Assembly (NCBI GenBank): GCA_958421945.1
Contig: CATZMZ010000001.1
Location: 248,001-312,000 of the forward strand
Direction of reading: 5' to 3'
Length of the DNA stretch: 64,000 nt
Origin: an uncultured Eubacteriales bacterium
GTDB taxonomy: Bacteria > Bacillota > Clostridia > Christensenellales > Borkfalkiaceae
Part shown: positions 51,222 through 60,369 of the stretch, piece after piece
Numbering within the stretch: position 1 is the stretch's first letter
How the letters are laid out: each line of letters opens with the position of its first letter
Position numbers and translations under genes: made by a program
Notes under the pieces: generated by a model
Databases searched by the model: none
Told to the model about the DNA's origin: nothing
Seen by the model: only the letters and a program-made list of their open reading frames with translations

Positions 51222-53522
51222 ATGACTAACGTGAACGAATTGCTTAAAAAACTTAACGAAGAACAAATCAAACCCGTACTCGACACCGAGGGCGCGGTTT
51301 TGGTTATTGCGGGCGCAGGGAGCGGAAAAACCCGCGTTTTAACCACCCGCATAGCTTATCTTATAGGCGAAAAAGGCGTTAAGCCTTACGAAATCGCCGC
51401 GATAACTTTTACCAACAAGGCAGCGGGCGAAATGAAGGACAGGCTTTCCGCGCTCGTGGGGGATATAAGCGAAATGTGGGTTTCCACCTTTCACAGTATG
51501 TGCGTGCGTATTCTTCGTCGCGACGCGGACAAAATCGGTTACGATACTAATTTTACCATTTACGACGAAACGGATAAGGACAAAGTTTTAAAGCGCGTTT
51601 TCGAAAATCTCGGTTACGATGCGGAAAAGTTGTTAAAACCTGCCAAAAATGCTATTTCGGCGGCTAAAAACGAGTGTCAAAGCCCCGATAGCTTTAAAGC
51701 CGCAAACTACGGGTTAAGATTTGCGCAGGAAATTTATAACGTTTATAAGGAATACGAAAACGAACTTGCGCGCTCCAACGCGTTCGATTTCGACGATTTG
51801 CTGTTCAAAACTTACGAATTGTTTTGCGAAAAGCCGGAGGTTGCGGACTATTATTCGCGCAAATTCAAATATATACACATAGACGAATTTCAGGACACCA
51901 ACAAAGTTCAGTTTGCTTTGGCGCAGCGGCTTGCCACGACGCACGGCAATATTTTCGTCGTGGGCGATGACGACCAAAGCATTTACGGTTGGCGCGGAGC
52001 AAAAATCGAGAACATTCTTTCTTTTGACGACGTTTATCGCGGAGCAAAAGTTTATAAATTAGAACAAAACTACCGTTCCACCAAAAAGATTTTAAGCCTT
52101 GCGAACTGCATTATCGCGAACAACACGGGGCGCAGACCAAAGGAATTATGGACGGAAAACGGGGACGGTGCGAGAATAGAAACGTTCGTCGGCACGGACG
52201 AAAACAACGAGGCGACCTACGCCGCGATACAGATAAAAAACCTGATGGCGCGTTATCCCGACTTAAAATATAAGGATTTCGCCGTGTTTATGCGGTTAAA
52301 CGCCCTTTCGCGCGCTTACGAGCAGGAATTTACAAAATACAATATCCCGTATCGCATTTTCGGCGGTTTCCGATTCTTCGAGCGCAAGGAAATAAAGGAC
52401 GTTTTGTCATATCTTAAAATTATCAGCAACCCGTCCGACGACGAGGCGTTTTTAAGAAGCGTGGCATTTCCGAAACGCGGAATCGGCGACAAAACTCTGC
52501 GCGAGCTTCGCGAATACGCGGCAGGCGCGGGGCTGTCCTTATACGCCGCCGCAGAAAGGGTGGATTTTACGGGGATAAGCTCCGCCGCAAAGACCAAGCT
52601 TTTTAATTTTAAGCTCCTTCTCGACGAGTTTAAGGCGTATTCGGAGAATCATTCCGTTGCGGAAACAATCGAACACGTGCTTGACGCAACCGGTTTTAAC
52701 GAGCAGTTCGCCGAAAAAACGGAAGAAAACACGTCGAGATTATATAACGTCAGCGAGCTTGTCAACTCTGCCGACCAGTTTGCGAAAGAAAACCGGGGTT
52801 CTAACCTTGCCGATTATCTAAATTCAGTTACGCTATCGTCGGACACGGACGACATAAACGAGGATAACGCCGTTACCATCGCCACCATTCACGCTGTTAA
52901 AGGGCTTGAATATAATTGCGTGTTCATATCGGGGCTTGACGAGAAAATTTTGCCTATTTCACGCAGTTCGGGCGACGACGCCGAACAGGAAGAGGAACGC
53001 AGGCTTATGTACGTTGCGGTTACCCGCGCGCGCGAACGGCTGTATCTTACGCGCGCAACGAGCAGGTATTTATATGGTAAAAGAGAGTATATGCTTCAAT
53101 CTAAATTTTTAGACGAGGCGAAGCCCGTGTTAAATCCGTCCGCAGCCACAAATAATTTCGCTGATTCGTCAAACGCGTTCGGCGGAAATACATCCCGTTA
53201 CGGGGGCGAATCGCGTTACGGCAGTTACGGCGGCTATGGCAGTGATTCCCACGGCGATTATTCCGAATCACGGGGCGGCGGCTCGGGCGGGTATTCTTCC
53301 ACCTACGCGCGCAACTTTTTAACGGGAAATAAACCCAAACCGATTGCAAAGTCCGCCTCGTCCGATTATAAAGACGGAATGAAGGTCAGACATGCAAAAT
53401 TCGGCGAAGGCACTGTTATAAACGTTAAAGGCGAAGGGGATAATAAATTAGTTACCGTAGCGTTTAAGGGGGTAGGGATTAAGCAGTTGTCCGTTAAATA
53501 CGCACCTTTAGAGCGCGTATAG
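51222..53522 (+). CDS. pcrA: ATP-dependent DNA helicase PcrA/UvrD
   Basis: Unwinds 3'-to-5' in repair and plasmid replication. Start at 51222 (MTNVNELLKKLNEEQIKPVL); the promoter leaves no room for a ribosome site, so the mRNA looks leaderless. The 766 residues have Walker A AGAGSGKTRVL (about 32-42), the Ia motif ITFTNKAAGEM, the DEFQDTN motif II, QNYRST, and VTRARERLYLT as motif VI. Residues 651-699 are an unusual Gly/Tyr/Ser-rich linker. The final 48 residues are the Tudor-like PcrA C-terminal domain that binds RNA polymerase (GMKVRHAKFGEGTV). The stop codon lies within a dispersed repeat. Confidence 0.94.
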   Translation: MTNVNELLKKLNEEQIKPVLDTEGAVLVIAGAGSGKTRVLTTRIAYLIGEKGVKPYEIAAITFTNKAAGEMKDRLSALVGDISEMWVSTFHSMCVRILRRDADKIGYDTNFTIYDETDKDKVLKRVFENLGYDAEKLLKPAKNAISAAKNECQSPDSFKAANYGLRFAQEIYNVYKEYENELARSNAFDFDDLLFKTYELFCEKPEVADYYSRKFKYIHIDEFQDTNKVQFALAQRLATTHGNIFVVGDDDQSIYGWRGAKIENILSFDDVYRGAKVYKLEQNYRSTKKILSLANCIIANNTGRRPKELWTENGDGARIETFVGTDENNEATYAAIQIKNLMARYPDLKYKDFAVFMRLNALSRAYEQEFTKYNIPYRIFGGFRFFERKEIKDVLSYLKIISNPSDDEAFLRSVAFPKRGIGDKTLRELREYAAGAGLSLYAAAERVDFTGISSAAKTKLFNFKLLLDEFKAYSENHSVAETIEHVLDATGFNEQFAEKTEENTSRLYNVSELVNSADQFAKENRGSNLADYLNSVTLSSDTDDINEDNAVTIATIHAVKGLEYNCVFISGLDEKILPISRSSGDDAEQEEERRLMYVAVTRARERLYLTRATSRYLYGKREYMLQSKFLDEAKPVLNPSAATNNFADSSNAFGGNTSRYGGESRYGSYGGYGSDSHGDYSESRGGGSGGYSSTYARNFLTGNKPKPIAKSASSDYKDGMKVRHAKFGEGTVINVKGEGDNKLVTVAFKGVGIKQLSVKYAPLERV

Positions 53523-53612
53523 CGGCACGTCTTGCGAGCTACGGGGCTGTCAGCCCTTTGGTTGTATACTAACTTGAATGTGCTTGCCCGACGATCGCGC
53601 CTGTTGCCGCAA
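53518..53612 (+). repeat. Dispersed repeat copy B (after pcrA)
   Basis: TATAGCGGCACGTCTTGCGA, then CTACGGGGCTGT, CAGCCCTTT, GGTTGTA and, later, CTGTTGCCGCA, collinear with copy A at 31523. The first TAG of the repeat serves as the stop codon of pcrA. GGGCTGTCAGCCC forms a hairpin before T-rich sequence. Confidence 0.7.
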
Positions 53613-53724
53613 CCCGCACCAACGGAGATGTTCTTCCGTTTTCCGTCAAGGTTTCGGAATGGAAAGGAAACGGAAAATCCCCAAAAAACTTTTGTTTACA
53701 CCCCGTAAAAAGGAGTATTTTATT

Positions 53725-55665
53725 ATGACGATGAGAGAAATGGTAGACCTTTTGAATAAGTACGCAAGGGAATACTACGTTCTGGACGCGCCGACCGTTT
53801 CGGATAAAGAATACGACGAGTTATACGATAAGCTCGTTAAGACCGAAAAGGAAACGGGCGTGGTTTTGTTCGATTCTCCGACCAAAAGAGTGGGCGGAGA
53901 GCCTATTTCCGCATTCAAAAAGCATAAACATATAGAGCGGCTTTACAGCCTTGATAAAGCCACCACCGAAGAGGAGCTTTACGCGTTCGATAAGCGCATC
54001 AACAAAAGCGGCGACGAAATCGTTTACACGGTGGAATACAAATTCGACGGGCTTACCATTTGCATAACTTACGATAAGGGCAAATTCGTGCGGGCGACCA
54101 CGCGTGGCAACGGCGTCGAGGGGGAGGACGTTACGGCGCAGGTTTTAACGATTAAAAGCTTTCCGCTTGCGATAGATTATCAAGGCACGCTCGAAGTGCA
54201 GGGCGAGGCAATAATCAGACTTTCGGTGCTGAAAAAATACAACGAAACCGCGGAAGAACCGCTTAAAAACGCGCGCAACGCGGTTGCGGGCGCGATAAGA
54301 AATCTCGACCCCAAAATCACCGAAAAAAGAAAGCCCGAAATAATGTTTTACAACGTAAACTATATGTCGGACGGAGCGTTGAACACGCAGACGGAATGTG
54401 TGGAATTTTTAAGAAAACACGGCTTTAAGGTCCACCCGTTCCTACGTGTTTGCAATGGGATAGAAGAGGCGATTTCCGCCATAAACGAGGTGGAAATTTC
54501 GCGTAAACAGCTTGATATTCTTACCGACGGCGCAGTGGTTAAGGTCAACGATTTCGCTTTAAGAAAAGCCCTAGGCGCGACGGATAAATTTCCGCGGTGG
54601 GCGATAGCGTTCAAGTTCGAGGCGGAGGAGGTTACCACGCTGTTAAACGAGGTCGTGTGGCAGGTGGGCAGAACGGGAAAGCTTACGCCGCTCGGTATCG
54701 TGTCGCCCGTAACTCTCGGCGGAGCGACGGTCGGCAAAGCCACGCTTAACAATTACGGGGATATTCAGCGAAAAAAGGTTATGCTCGGCGCGAGAGTGCT
54801 TATTCGCCGCAGTAACGAAGTTATACCCGAAATTCTCGGCACGACGGAAACGACCGAGGACTGCAAGCAAATAGTTAAGCCTGTCGTTTGCCCGTATTGC
54901 GGAAGCGAGCTGAAAGAAATCGGCGCGAATTTGTTTTGTCCGAACGAGAGCTGCCGCCCGCGCGTCATAGCAAGGCTTTCAAATTTCGCGTGCAAAAACG
55001 GTATGAATATCGACGGTTTTTCCGAGAAGACCGCGGCGCTTTTATTCGACGAATTCGGCGTTAAAGCTTTTTCCGAGCTGTATTCGTTAGATAGGGAGAA
55101 AGTACTATCGCTCGATGGGTTTAAGGAGGCGAAAACGGAAAATTTATTCACCGCGATTGAAAACTCAAAAGACGTATCTCTTGCGAATTTTATTTTCGCG
55201 CTCGGCATAGACAACGTAGGCAAAAAAACCGCGAAAGACCTTGCCGAACACTATAAAACCCTGTCCGCGCTTATTTCCGCAAGCAAAGAAAGTCTTTTAG
55301 ATATAGACGACGTGGGCGAAGTTGTTGCCGATTGCGTGGCGGGGTACTTTGCGAATGGCGAAAACCTGTCGGAAATAGAAAATCTTATCGCTTCGGGGGT
55401 TAAGGTAAAGGATTTTACCGAACAAAAGCGCGGCGGCGCGTTTTCGGGCGAAAAGGTCGTTTTAACGGGAACGCTTATCGACTTTAAGCGAGACGAGGCG
55501 GCGCGGCTAATCGAATCGCTCGGCGGCGAAGTGACGGGTTCGGTATCGAAAAACACGACTATGGTTCTTGCCGGCGAGGCTGCGGGGAGCAAGCTTGACA
55601 AGGCTAAATCGCTCGGAATAAAAATTATAGACGAGGAAACGTTTAAAAAGCTATTAAATACTTGA
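53725..55665 (+). CDS. ligA: NAD-dependent DNA ligase
   Basis: Seals nicks in DNA. Start at 53725 (MTMREMVDLLNKYAREYYVL) with AAAGGAG before it. The 646 residues contain the Ia domain, the nucleotidyltransferase domain with adenylated Lys106 in KFDG, the OB fold (LTPLGIVSPVTLGG), the zinc finger CPYCGSELKEI/FCPNESC near residues 390-410, helix-hairpin-helix motifs and a C-terminal BRCT domain (KVVLTGTLIDFKRDEA). The pair pcrA-ligA is conserved in Firmicutes. A yicC promoter overlaps its stop codon. Confidence 0.95.
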   Translation: MTMREMVDLLNKYAREYYVLDAPTVSDKEYDELYDKLVKTEKETGVVLFDSPTKRVGGEPISAFKKHKHIERLYSLDKATTEEELYAFDKRINKSGDEIVYTVEYKFDGLTICITYDKGKFVRATTRGNGVEGEDVTAQVLTIKSFPLAIDYQGTLEVQGEAIIRLSVLKKYNETAEEPLKNARNAVAGAIRNLDPKITEKRKPEIMFYNVNYMSDGALNTQTECVEFLRKHGFKVHPFLRVCNGIEEAISAINEVEISRKQLDILTDGAVVKVNDFALRKALGATDKFPRWAIAFKFEAEEVTTLLNEVVWQVGRTGKLTPLGIVSPVTLGGATVGKATLNNYGDIQRKKVMLGARVLIRRSNEVIPEILGTTETTEDCKQIVKPVVCPYCGSELKEIGANLFCPNESCRPRVIARLSNFACKNGMNIDGFSEKTAALLFDEFGVKAFSELYSLDREKVLSLDGFKEAKTENLFTAIENSKDVSLANFIFALGIDNVGKKTAKDLAEHYKTLSALISASKESLLDIDDVGEVVADCVAGYFANGENLSEIENLIASGVKVKDFTEQKRGGAFSGEKVVLTGTLIDFKRDEAARLIESLGGEVTGSVSKNTTMVLAGEAAGSKLDKAKSLGIKIIDEETFKKLLNT

Positions 55666-55690
55666 TTAAAACGCGCGTTTGTGATAAAAT
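55662..55690 (+). promoter_or_regulatory. Promoter of the yicC-gmk-rpoZ operon
   Basis: TTGATT (55662-55667), 17-base spacer, TAAAAT (55685-55690), with TGA before the -10. It overlaps the ligA stop codon. Confidence 0.65.
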
Positions 55691-55727
55691 ATTTTAAATA
55701 TACGAGTAAAAATCGGAGAAGCTGCTG

Positions 55728-56597
55728 ATGTATAGTATGACAGGTTACGGCAAAGCGGAATACGTAAGCGACTGGATAGAGCTTACCGTGGAGATTAAGA
55801 CGGTGAATAACCGCACGCTGGATTTCAATCTTAAAGCACCGCGCGCGTTCGCGGCGATAGAAACGCAAATCCGCAAGCTCGTATCCGAAAGCGTTAAACG
55901 CGGCAGAGCGGATATGTTCGTTAATTTTTCCGATAAACGCGAAAAAGCGGTGAAGCTTAACGTGGATTTAAACAGGGCGGCGGAATATTACGCCGCAGGT
56001 AAGGCCGTTGCGGACCGTTTGGGGATAGATAACGACGTAACCGTTTCTTTCCTGCTTAAATGTCCGGACGTAACGGGCGACGCGTCCGAAACGGATATAG
56101 CGGAGCTGGAAGAGATTATTCTTTCCACGGTTAAAGCGGCTTGCGAAAGACTTAACGAAATGCGCAGGGCGGAAGGTGAAAAGCTCGTTTCCGACATGCT
56201 CGGCAGAATGGACGTCATAAAAGCCCTTCGCGATAAAATCGCCCTTCGCGCGCCGATGGTTGCGGCGGAATACAAGGCAAAGCTTAAAGCTCGCATAGAG
56301 GAGGCTCTTGCGGACGTTAAATACGACGAGGCGCGGTTGCTTAACGAAGTCGCGTTTTATACGGACAGGGTTAATATCGACGAGGAACTGACGCGGCTTG
56401 ATTCGCATATAAATCAGTTCAGAAGCGTTATCGGCACGGAGGGCGCAGGTAAAAAACTTGATTTTTTAATGCAGGAGTTTAACCGCGAAGCGAACACCGT
56501 CTGTTCGAAATCCAACGATATCGAAGTTACGGGTCTTGCGCTGTCGCTTAAAAATGAGATAGAAAAGGTCAGAGAACAGGTACAGAATTTAGAGTAA
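55728..56597 (+). CDS. yicC: YicC family endoribonuclease
   Basis: Homologues of this stress-associated protein (YicC/YloC) cleave RNA. 289 residues; the first, YSMTGYGKAE, and the RADMFVNFSDKR-type segment, and the C-terminal GKKLDFLMQEFNREANTVCSKSND are the family markers. The N-terminal YicC_N domain and the C-terminal DUF1732 are both complete. GGAGAAGC lies before the ATG. It precedes gmk by 12 bp, a conserved order. Confidence 0.93.
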   Translation: MYSMTGYGKAEYVSDWIELTVEIKTVNNRTLDFNLKAPRAFAAIETQIRKLVSESVKRGRADMFVNFSDKREKAVKLNVDLNRAAEYYAAGKAVADRLGIDNDVTVSFLLKCPDVTGDASETDIAELEEIILSTVKAACERLNEMRRAEGEKLVSDMLGRMDVIKALRDKIALRAPMVAAEYKAKLKARIEEALADVKYDEARLLNEVAFYTDRVNIDEELTRLDSHINQFRSVIGTEGAGKKLDFLMQEFNREANTVCSKSNDIEVTGLALSLKNEIEKVREQVQNLE

Positions 56598-56608
56598 GGT
56601 AAAAGCGT

Positions 56609-57172
56609 ATGAGGAACATTTTGGTCGTAATATCCGGACCGTCCGGCGTCGGGAAAGGCACTATTGCGAAAAAAATCGTTGAAACCGATTCTAATTTCGC
56701 GTTAAGCGTTTCCTGTACAACTCGCGCGCCGAGAAAGGGCGAAGTTGACGGCGTGGACTACTTTTTTATAACGAGGGAACAGTTTAAAAACAAGCTCGAC
56801 GAGGGCGGTTTTCTTGAATATTCGGAGCATTTCGGCAACGATTACGGTACACCGCGCGATTTCGTTATGGAAAAGCTCGGGAAGCAAGACGTTATGCTGG
56901 AAATCGACGTAAACGGCGGGCTTAACGTTAAAAAAGCGTATAAAGACGCTGTGCTTATTATGATTCTGCCCCCCTCGTTGGAGGAGCTTAAACACAGGCT
57001 CGTTTCCCGCAATACCGAATCGGAAGCGCAAATCAACGAAAGGATAGCCCGCATCGCTTACGAAACGGGCAAAAAAGAGCTTTACGATTACGCGGTTGTA
57101 AACGACACTTTAGATAAAGCGTTAAACGCCGTACGCGAAATCATTAAAAAAGAAAAAAACAAAACCGTTTAG
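56609..57172 (+). CDS. gmk: Guanylate kinase
   Basis: Phosphorylates GMP to GDP. 187 residues with the P-loop SGPSGVGKGTI (about 9-19), the GMP-binding SCTTRAPRKGEVDGVDYFF and YSEHFGNDYGTP. AAGGTAAAAG precedes the ATG weakly. Between yicC and rpoZ as in most Firmicutes. Confidence 0.95.
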   Translation: MRNILVVISGPSGVGKGTIAKKIVETDSNFALSVSCTTRAPRKGEVDGVDYFFITREQFKNKLDEGGFLEYSEHFGNDYGTPRDFVMEKLGKQDVMLEIDVNGGLNVKKAYKDAVLIMILPPSLEELKHRLVSRNTESEAQINERIARIAYETGKKELYDYAVVNDTLDKALNAVREIIKKEKNKTV

Positions 57173-57230
57173 AAATAAAGTAAAAATCACGGTGAAAAAT
57201 ATAAAAAATACAGCAAAAAGGAGATTAAAA

Positions 57231-57434
57231 ATGATACATAAACCGCCTATCGACGAATTAGCGAGCAAAATAGGTTCAAAATACGCGCTTTGCGTCATCG
57301 CAAGCAAACGCGCAAGACAGCTTATGGAGCAGGCGCAAAATCAAGGGCTTTCTGAACTTCCCGGCAACGAAAAACCGTTATCGGTCGCCGCGCAGGAAAT
57401 TTACGACGGCAAGCTTATCGCCACGAACGACTGA
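57231..57434 (+). CDS. rpoZ: RNA polymerase omega subunit
   Basis: Small subunit that helps assemble RNA polymerase. Start at 57231 (MIHKPPIDELASKIGSKYAL) with AAAAGGAG before it. The 67 residues contain VIASKRARQLMEQA, the omega signature around the conserved RAR, and a short tail AQEIYDGKLIA. coaBC, usually next, is missing here; a terminator follows. Confidence 0.93.
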   Translation: MIHKPPIDELASKIGSKYALCVIASKRARQLMEQAQNQGLSELPGNEKPLSVAAQEIYDGKLIATND

Positions 57435-57439
57435 CGAAT

Positions 57440-57471
57440 AGGCGTTCAACCGAGAGGGGGAACGCCTTTTT
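57440..57471 (+). terminator. Terminator after rpoZ
   Basis: AGGCGTTC (57440-57447) pairs with GAACGCCT (57460-57467), then TTTT. Confidence 0.85.
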
Positions 57472-57572
57472 GCTTTTTATCCTTTCCCGCGCGAACGGGG
57501 CGGCTATCGTACTGCCGACGTTGACAGAAAGCGTTTTACGGGAATTTTTCAGTATTCAATAGTTATTATCAG

Positions 57573-59774
57573 ATGTTTGCGGAAGTCATAGTTGACGTCG
57601 CGCACGGCGACGTGGACAGAATATTCGAATATAACGCGGATAACTGCGACGGTGTTTTCGTCGGCAGCAGAGTCGTTGTGCCTTTCGGTCGATATTCCGT
57701 CGAGGGCTTCGTGATGAAGCTTAAAGAAAAAAGCGACTTCCCGCCCGAAAAAATCAAGCCGATTGAACGCGTATTAGAGGACATACCCGCGCTTACCGAA
57801 GAAACCTTAAAGCTTTCGGAATTTATCGTTAAAAGCTGTTACGTTACCCGCGCCGCCGCGCTAAGGCTTTTTTTGCCCGCGGAAATGCGCAAAGGTCGCG
57901 TGCGCGAGCAATTCAGAAAATATGTCAGACTTTCGGACGACGCGAACGTGGAAGCGGTCGTGGCAGGGCTTAAAAAAACCGCGGTACGGCAAAGGGATTT
58001 GCTTTATTTCCTCGAAGAAAACGGCAAGAGTGCTTTAACGGAAATCAGCGAAAAATTCGGCGCGTCCGCCGTTAAAGCGTTGATTAACAAGGGTTTTGCG
58101 AGTGTTTCGGAAGAAAAAATCCTGCGTTCGCCGTATAAAGAGTTATCCGCCCGCGGCAAAACGGTCAACCTTACTCCTTCGCAGAGACGCGCAGCGGACG
58201 GCATCGAAAACTGCACTCAAACGGTAAGCCTTGTTTACGGCGTTACGGGTTCGGGCAAAACAGAGGTGTATTTAGAGCTTATCGACAGAGCGATTAAAAA
58301 GGGAAAAACCGCGATAATGCTTGTTCCGGAAATATCGCTTACTCCGCAAATGTTAAGACAGCTTCGCGCACGGTTCGGCGAAACCGCGGCGATTTTACAT
58401 AGCGGGTTATCGTCCGGCGAACGGTTCGACGAGTGGTGGCGATTAAGAATGGGCGACGCAAAAATCGCAATCGGCGCGAGAAGCGCGATATTCGCCCCGC
58501 TTGAAAACGTCGGCATAATCGTTATCGACGAGGAGCATGACGGCAGTTATCAAAGCGAATCGTCGCCGAGATACGTTACCGAGGACGTTGCAAAATTCCG
58601 CGCGGAACTGAACGGCGCAAAGCTCGTTTTAGGCAGCGCGACGCCCTCAGTCGAAAGTTTTATGCGTGCGAAAACGGGCGAGTATAATCTGGTCGAACTG
58701 CCCGACAGAATCAACAAAAAACCGCTTCCCGTGGTAGACGTGGTCGATATGCGCAAGGAAGTCAGAAGGGGGAACAATTCGCCTTTTTCATTCGCGCTTA
58801 AAGACGAAATAGAAAACTGCCTTAAACACGGCAATCAGGCGTTGATATTTCTTAATCAGCGCGGTTATTCTAAAACGGTTGTCTGCACCGAATGCGGACA
58901 CGTACAGAAATGTTCCGCGTGCGACGTCGCGCTGACCTATCATAAAGAGGACGAGTCGCTTCTGTGCCATTATTGCGGCGCGAAATATAAAATGATAACC
59001 GCCTGTACGGAGTGCGGAAGCCCTTACGTAAGGTACGGCGGCTTCGGCACGGAACGCGTGGTTATGGAGTTGAAAAAACTATTTCCGCAGGCGCGGATTT
59101 TAAGAATGGACAGAGATACCACGCAAACGAAAGAAGGGCATTTTAAGATTTTATCCGAATTTGCCGCGCGTAAAGCGGATATTCTCGTAGGAACGCAAAT
59201 GATAGCGAAGGGACACGATTTCCCGTTCGTAACGCTCGTCGGAATACTCGACGCGGACATGAGCCTGCATTTTTCCGATTACCGAAGCGGCGAAAGAACG
59301 TTTCAGTTAATAACGCAGGTTGCGGGGCGTTCCGGGCGTGCGGAAAACGCTGGTACGGTCGTGCTGCAAACCTATTCGCCGGAACATCCAGTTTTAACGC
59401 GCGCGATAAATTACGATTACGTCGGGTTTTACGAGCATGAAATTTCGGTGAGGAAAGCTACGGGTTTTCCGCCGTTTGCGGACATAGTGCGCGTGCTTAT
59501 CAGCAGCGAAAACGACGAAGCCGCGCTTACGGCAACCAGATCCGTTTACGAGGAATTAAGCGCGGTGCGGACGGCAAACGCAAAGGAATTTTTATTTTTC
59601 GGGTGTATGAAAGCCCCGCTTAAAAAATTGCAGGGCAAATTCAGGTATCAGGTGCTTATGCGTATTAAATCGGGTAACCGCGCGTTGATTGACGAGGTGT
59701 ATTCGGTAAGCGCGAAGTACGACGGCAAAACCGTCGGCGCGTATATGGAAATTAATCCCAACAACCTGACTTAA
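57573..59774 (+). CDS. priA: Primosomal replication restart helicase PriA
   Basis: Recognises abandoned forks and loads the replisome. The 733 residues hold the N-terminal DNA-binding domain, Walker A VTGSGKTEVY (about 226-235), the DEEH box (VIDEEHDGSYQSE), the zinc module with Cys pairs CTECGHVQKC, CSAC and CHYC, CTEC, and the C-terminal helicase half with AGRSGRAE. No ribosome site precedes the ATG at 57573; an alternate start is not evident. It heads the run to rlmN, although 136 bp separate it from def. Confidence 0.95.
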   Translation: MFAEVIVDVAHGDVDRIFEYNADNCDGVFVGSRVVVPFGRYSVEGFVMKLKEKSDFPPEKIKPIERVLEDIPALTEETLKLSEFIVKSCYVTRAAALRLFLPAEMRKGRVREQFRKYVRLSDDANVEAVVAGLKKTAVRQRDLLYFLEENGKSALTEISEKFGASAVKALINKGFASVSEEKILRSPYKELSARGKTVNLTPSQRRAADGIENCTQTVSLVYGVTGSGKTEVYLELIDRAIKKGKTAIMLVPEISLTPQMLRQLRARFGETAAILHSGLSSGERFDEWWRLRMGDAKIAIGARSAIFAPLENVGIIVIDEEHDGSYQSESSPRYVTEDVAKFRAELNGAKLVLGSATPSVESFMRAKTGEYNLVELPDRINKKPLPVVDVVDMRKEVRRGNNSPFSFALKDEIENCLKHGNQALIFLNQRGYSKTVVCTECGHVQKCSACDVALTYHKEDESLLCHYCGAKYKMITACTECGSPYVRYGGFGTERVVMELKKLFPQARILRMDRDTTQTKEGHFKILSEFAARKADILVGTQMIAKGHDFPFVTLVGILDADMSLHFSDYRSGERTFQLITQVAGRSGRAENAGTVVLQTYSPEHPVLTRAINYDYVGFYEHEISVRKATGFPPFADIVRVLISSENDEAALTATRSVYEELSAVRTANAKEFLFFGCMKAPLKKLQGKFRYQVLMRIKSGNRALIDEVYSVSAKYDGKTVGAYMEINPNNLT

Positions 59775-59910
59775 CTATTTAAAAATTCAGCGTTTTAAAC
59801 GCGTTACGGATTATAACGAAAGACGTTATCGACGAAAGAAATCTTCGGCAAAGCGTCTGTTCGGCAATTATACTAATATTAACATTTTTGCGGTTTTATA
59901 GGTGAAAATT

Positions 59911-60369
59911 ATGGCATTGAGAAATATAATTCAGCTTGGCGACCCCGTTTTAAGAAAAAAGAGCTTTGAAGTTACCGAGTTTGGTGAAAAAACTGACGCA
60001 CTCCTCGACGATTTGAAAGACACGCTCGCGGCGGCGGGCGGCGTGGGACTTGCTGCTCCGCAGGTCGGCGTTTTAAGGCGTATTTTTATCGTCGATTATG
60101 ATGGTAATTTTTACGAGTGTATAAACCCCGTCATTACCGAGCGAAAGGGTAAAGCGGAGGACACGGAAGGGTGTTTATCCGTTCGCGGCAGGTACGGCGT
60201 CGTCGAACGCCCGACTAAAATCACCGTTAAATTTCAGGACAGGCGCGGCAAGCACGTTACTATGAAAATCCAAGGGTATCTCGCGCGCATTTTTTGCCAC
60301 GAATACGACCATCTGGACGGGATTTTATACGTCGATATCGCTAAAACCGTGGAGGACGAGAGAGCGTGA
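59911..60369 (+). CDS. def: Peptide deformylase
   Basis: Removes the formyl group from new proteins. Start at 59911 (MALRNIIQLGDPVLRKKS) with AGGTG before it; an in-frame GTG three codons earlier is less likely. The 152 residues show motif 1 GVGLAAPQVG, motif 2 EGCLSV with the metal Cys, and motif 3 HEYDHLDG with the two metal His and catalytic Glu. Its stop overlaps the fmt start (GTGA). Confidence 0.95.
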   Translation: MALRNIIQLGDPVLRKKSFEVTEFGEKTDALLDDLKDTLAAAGGVGLAAPQVGVLRRIFIVDYDGNFYECINPVITERKGKAEDTEGCLSVRGRYGVVERPTKITVKFQDRRGKHVTMKIQGYLARIFCHEYDHLDGILYVDIAKTVEDERA

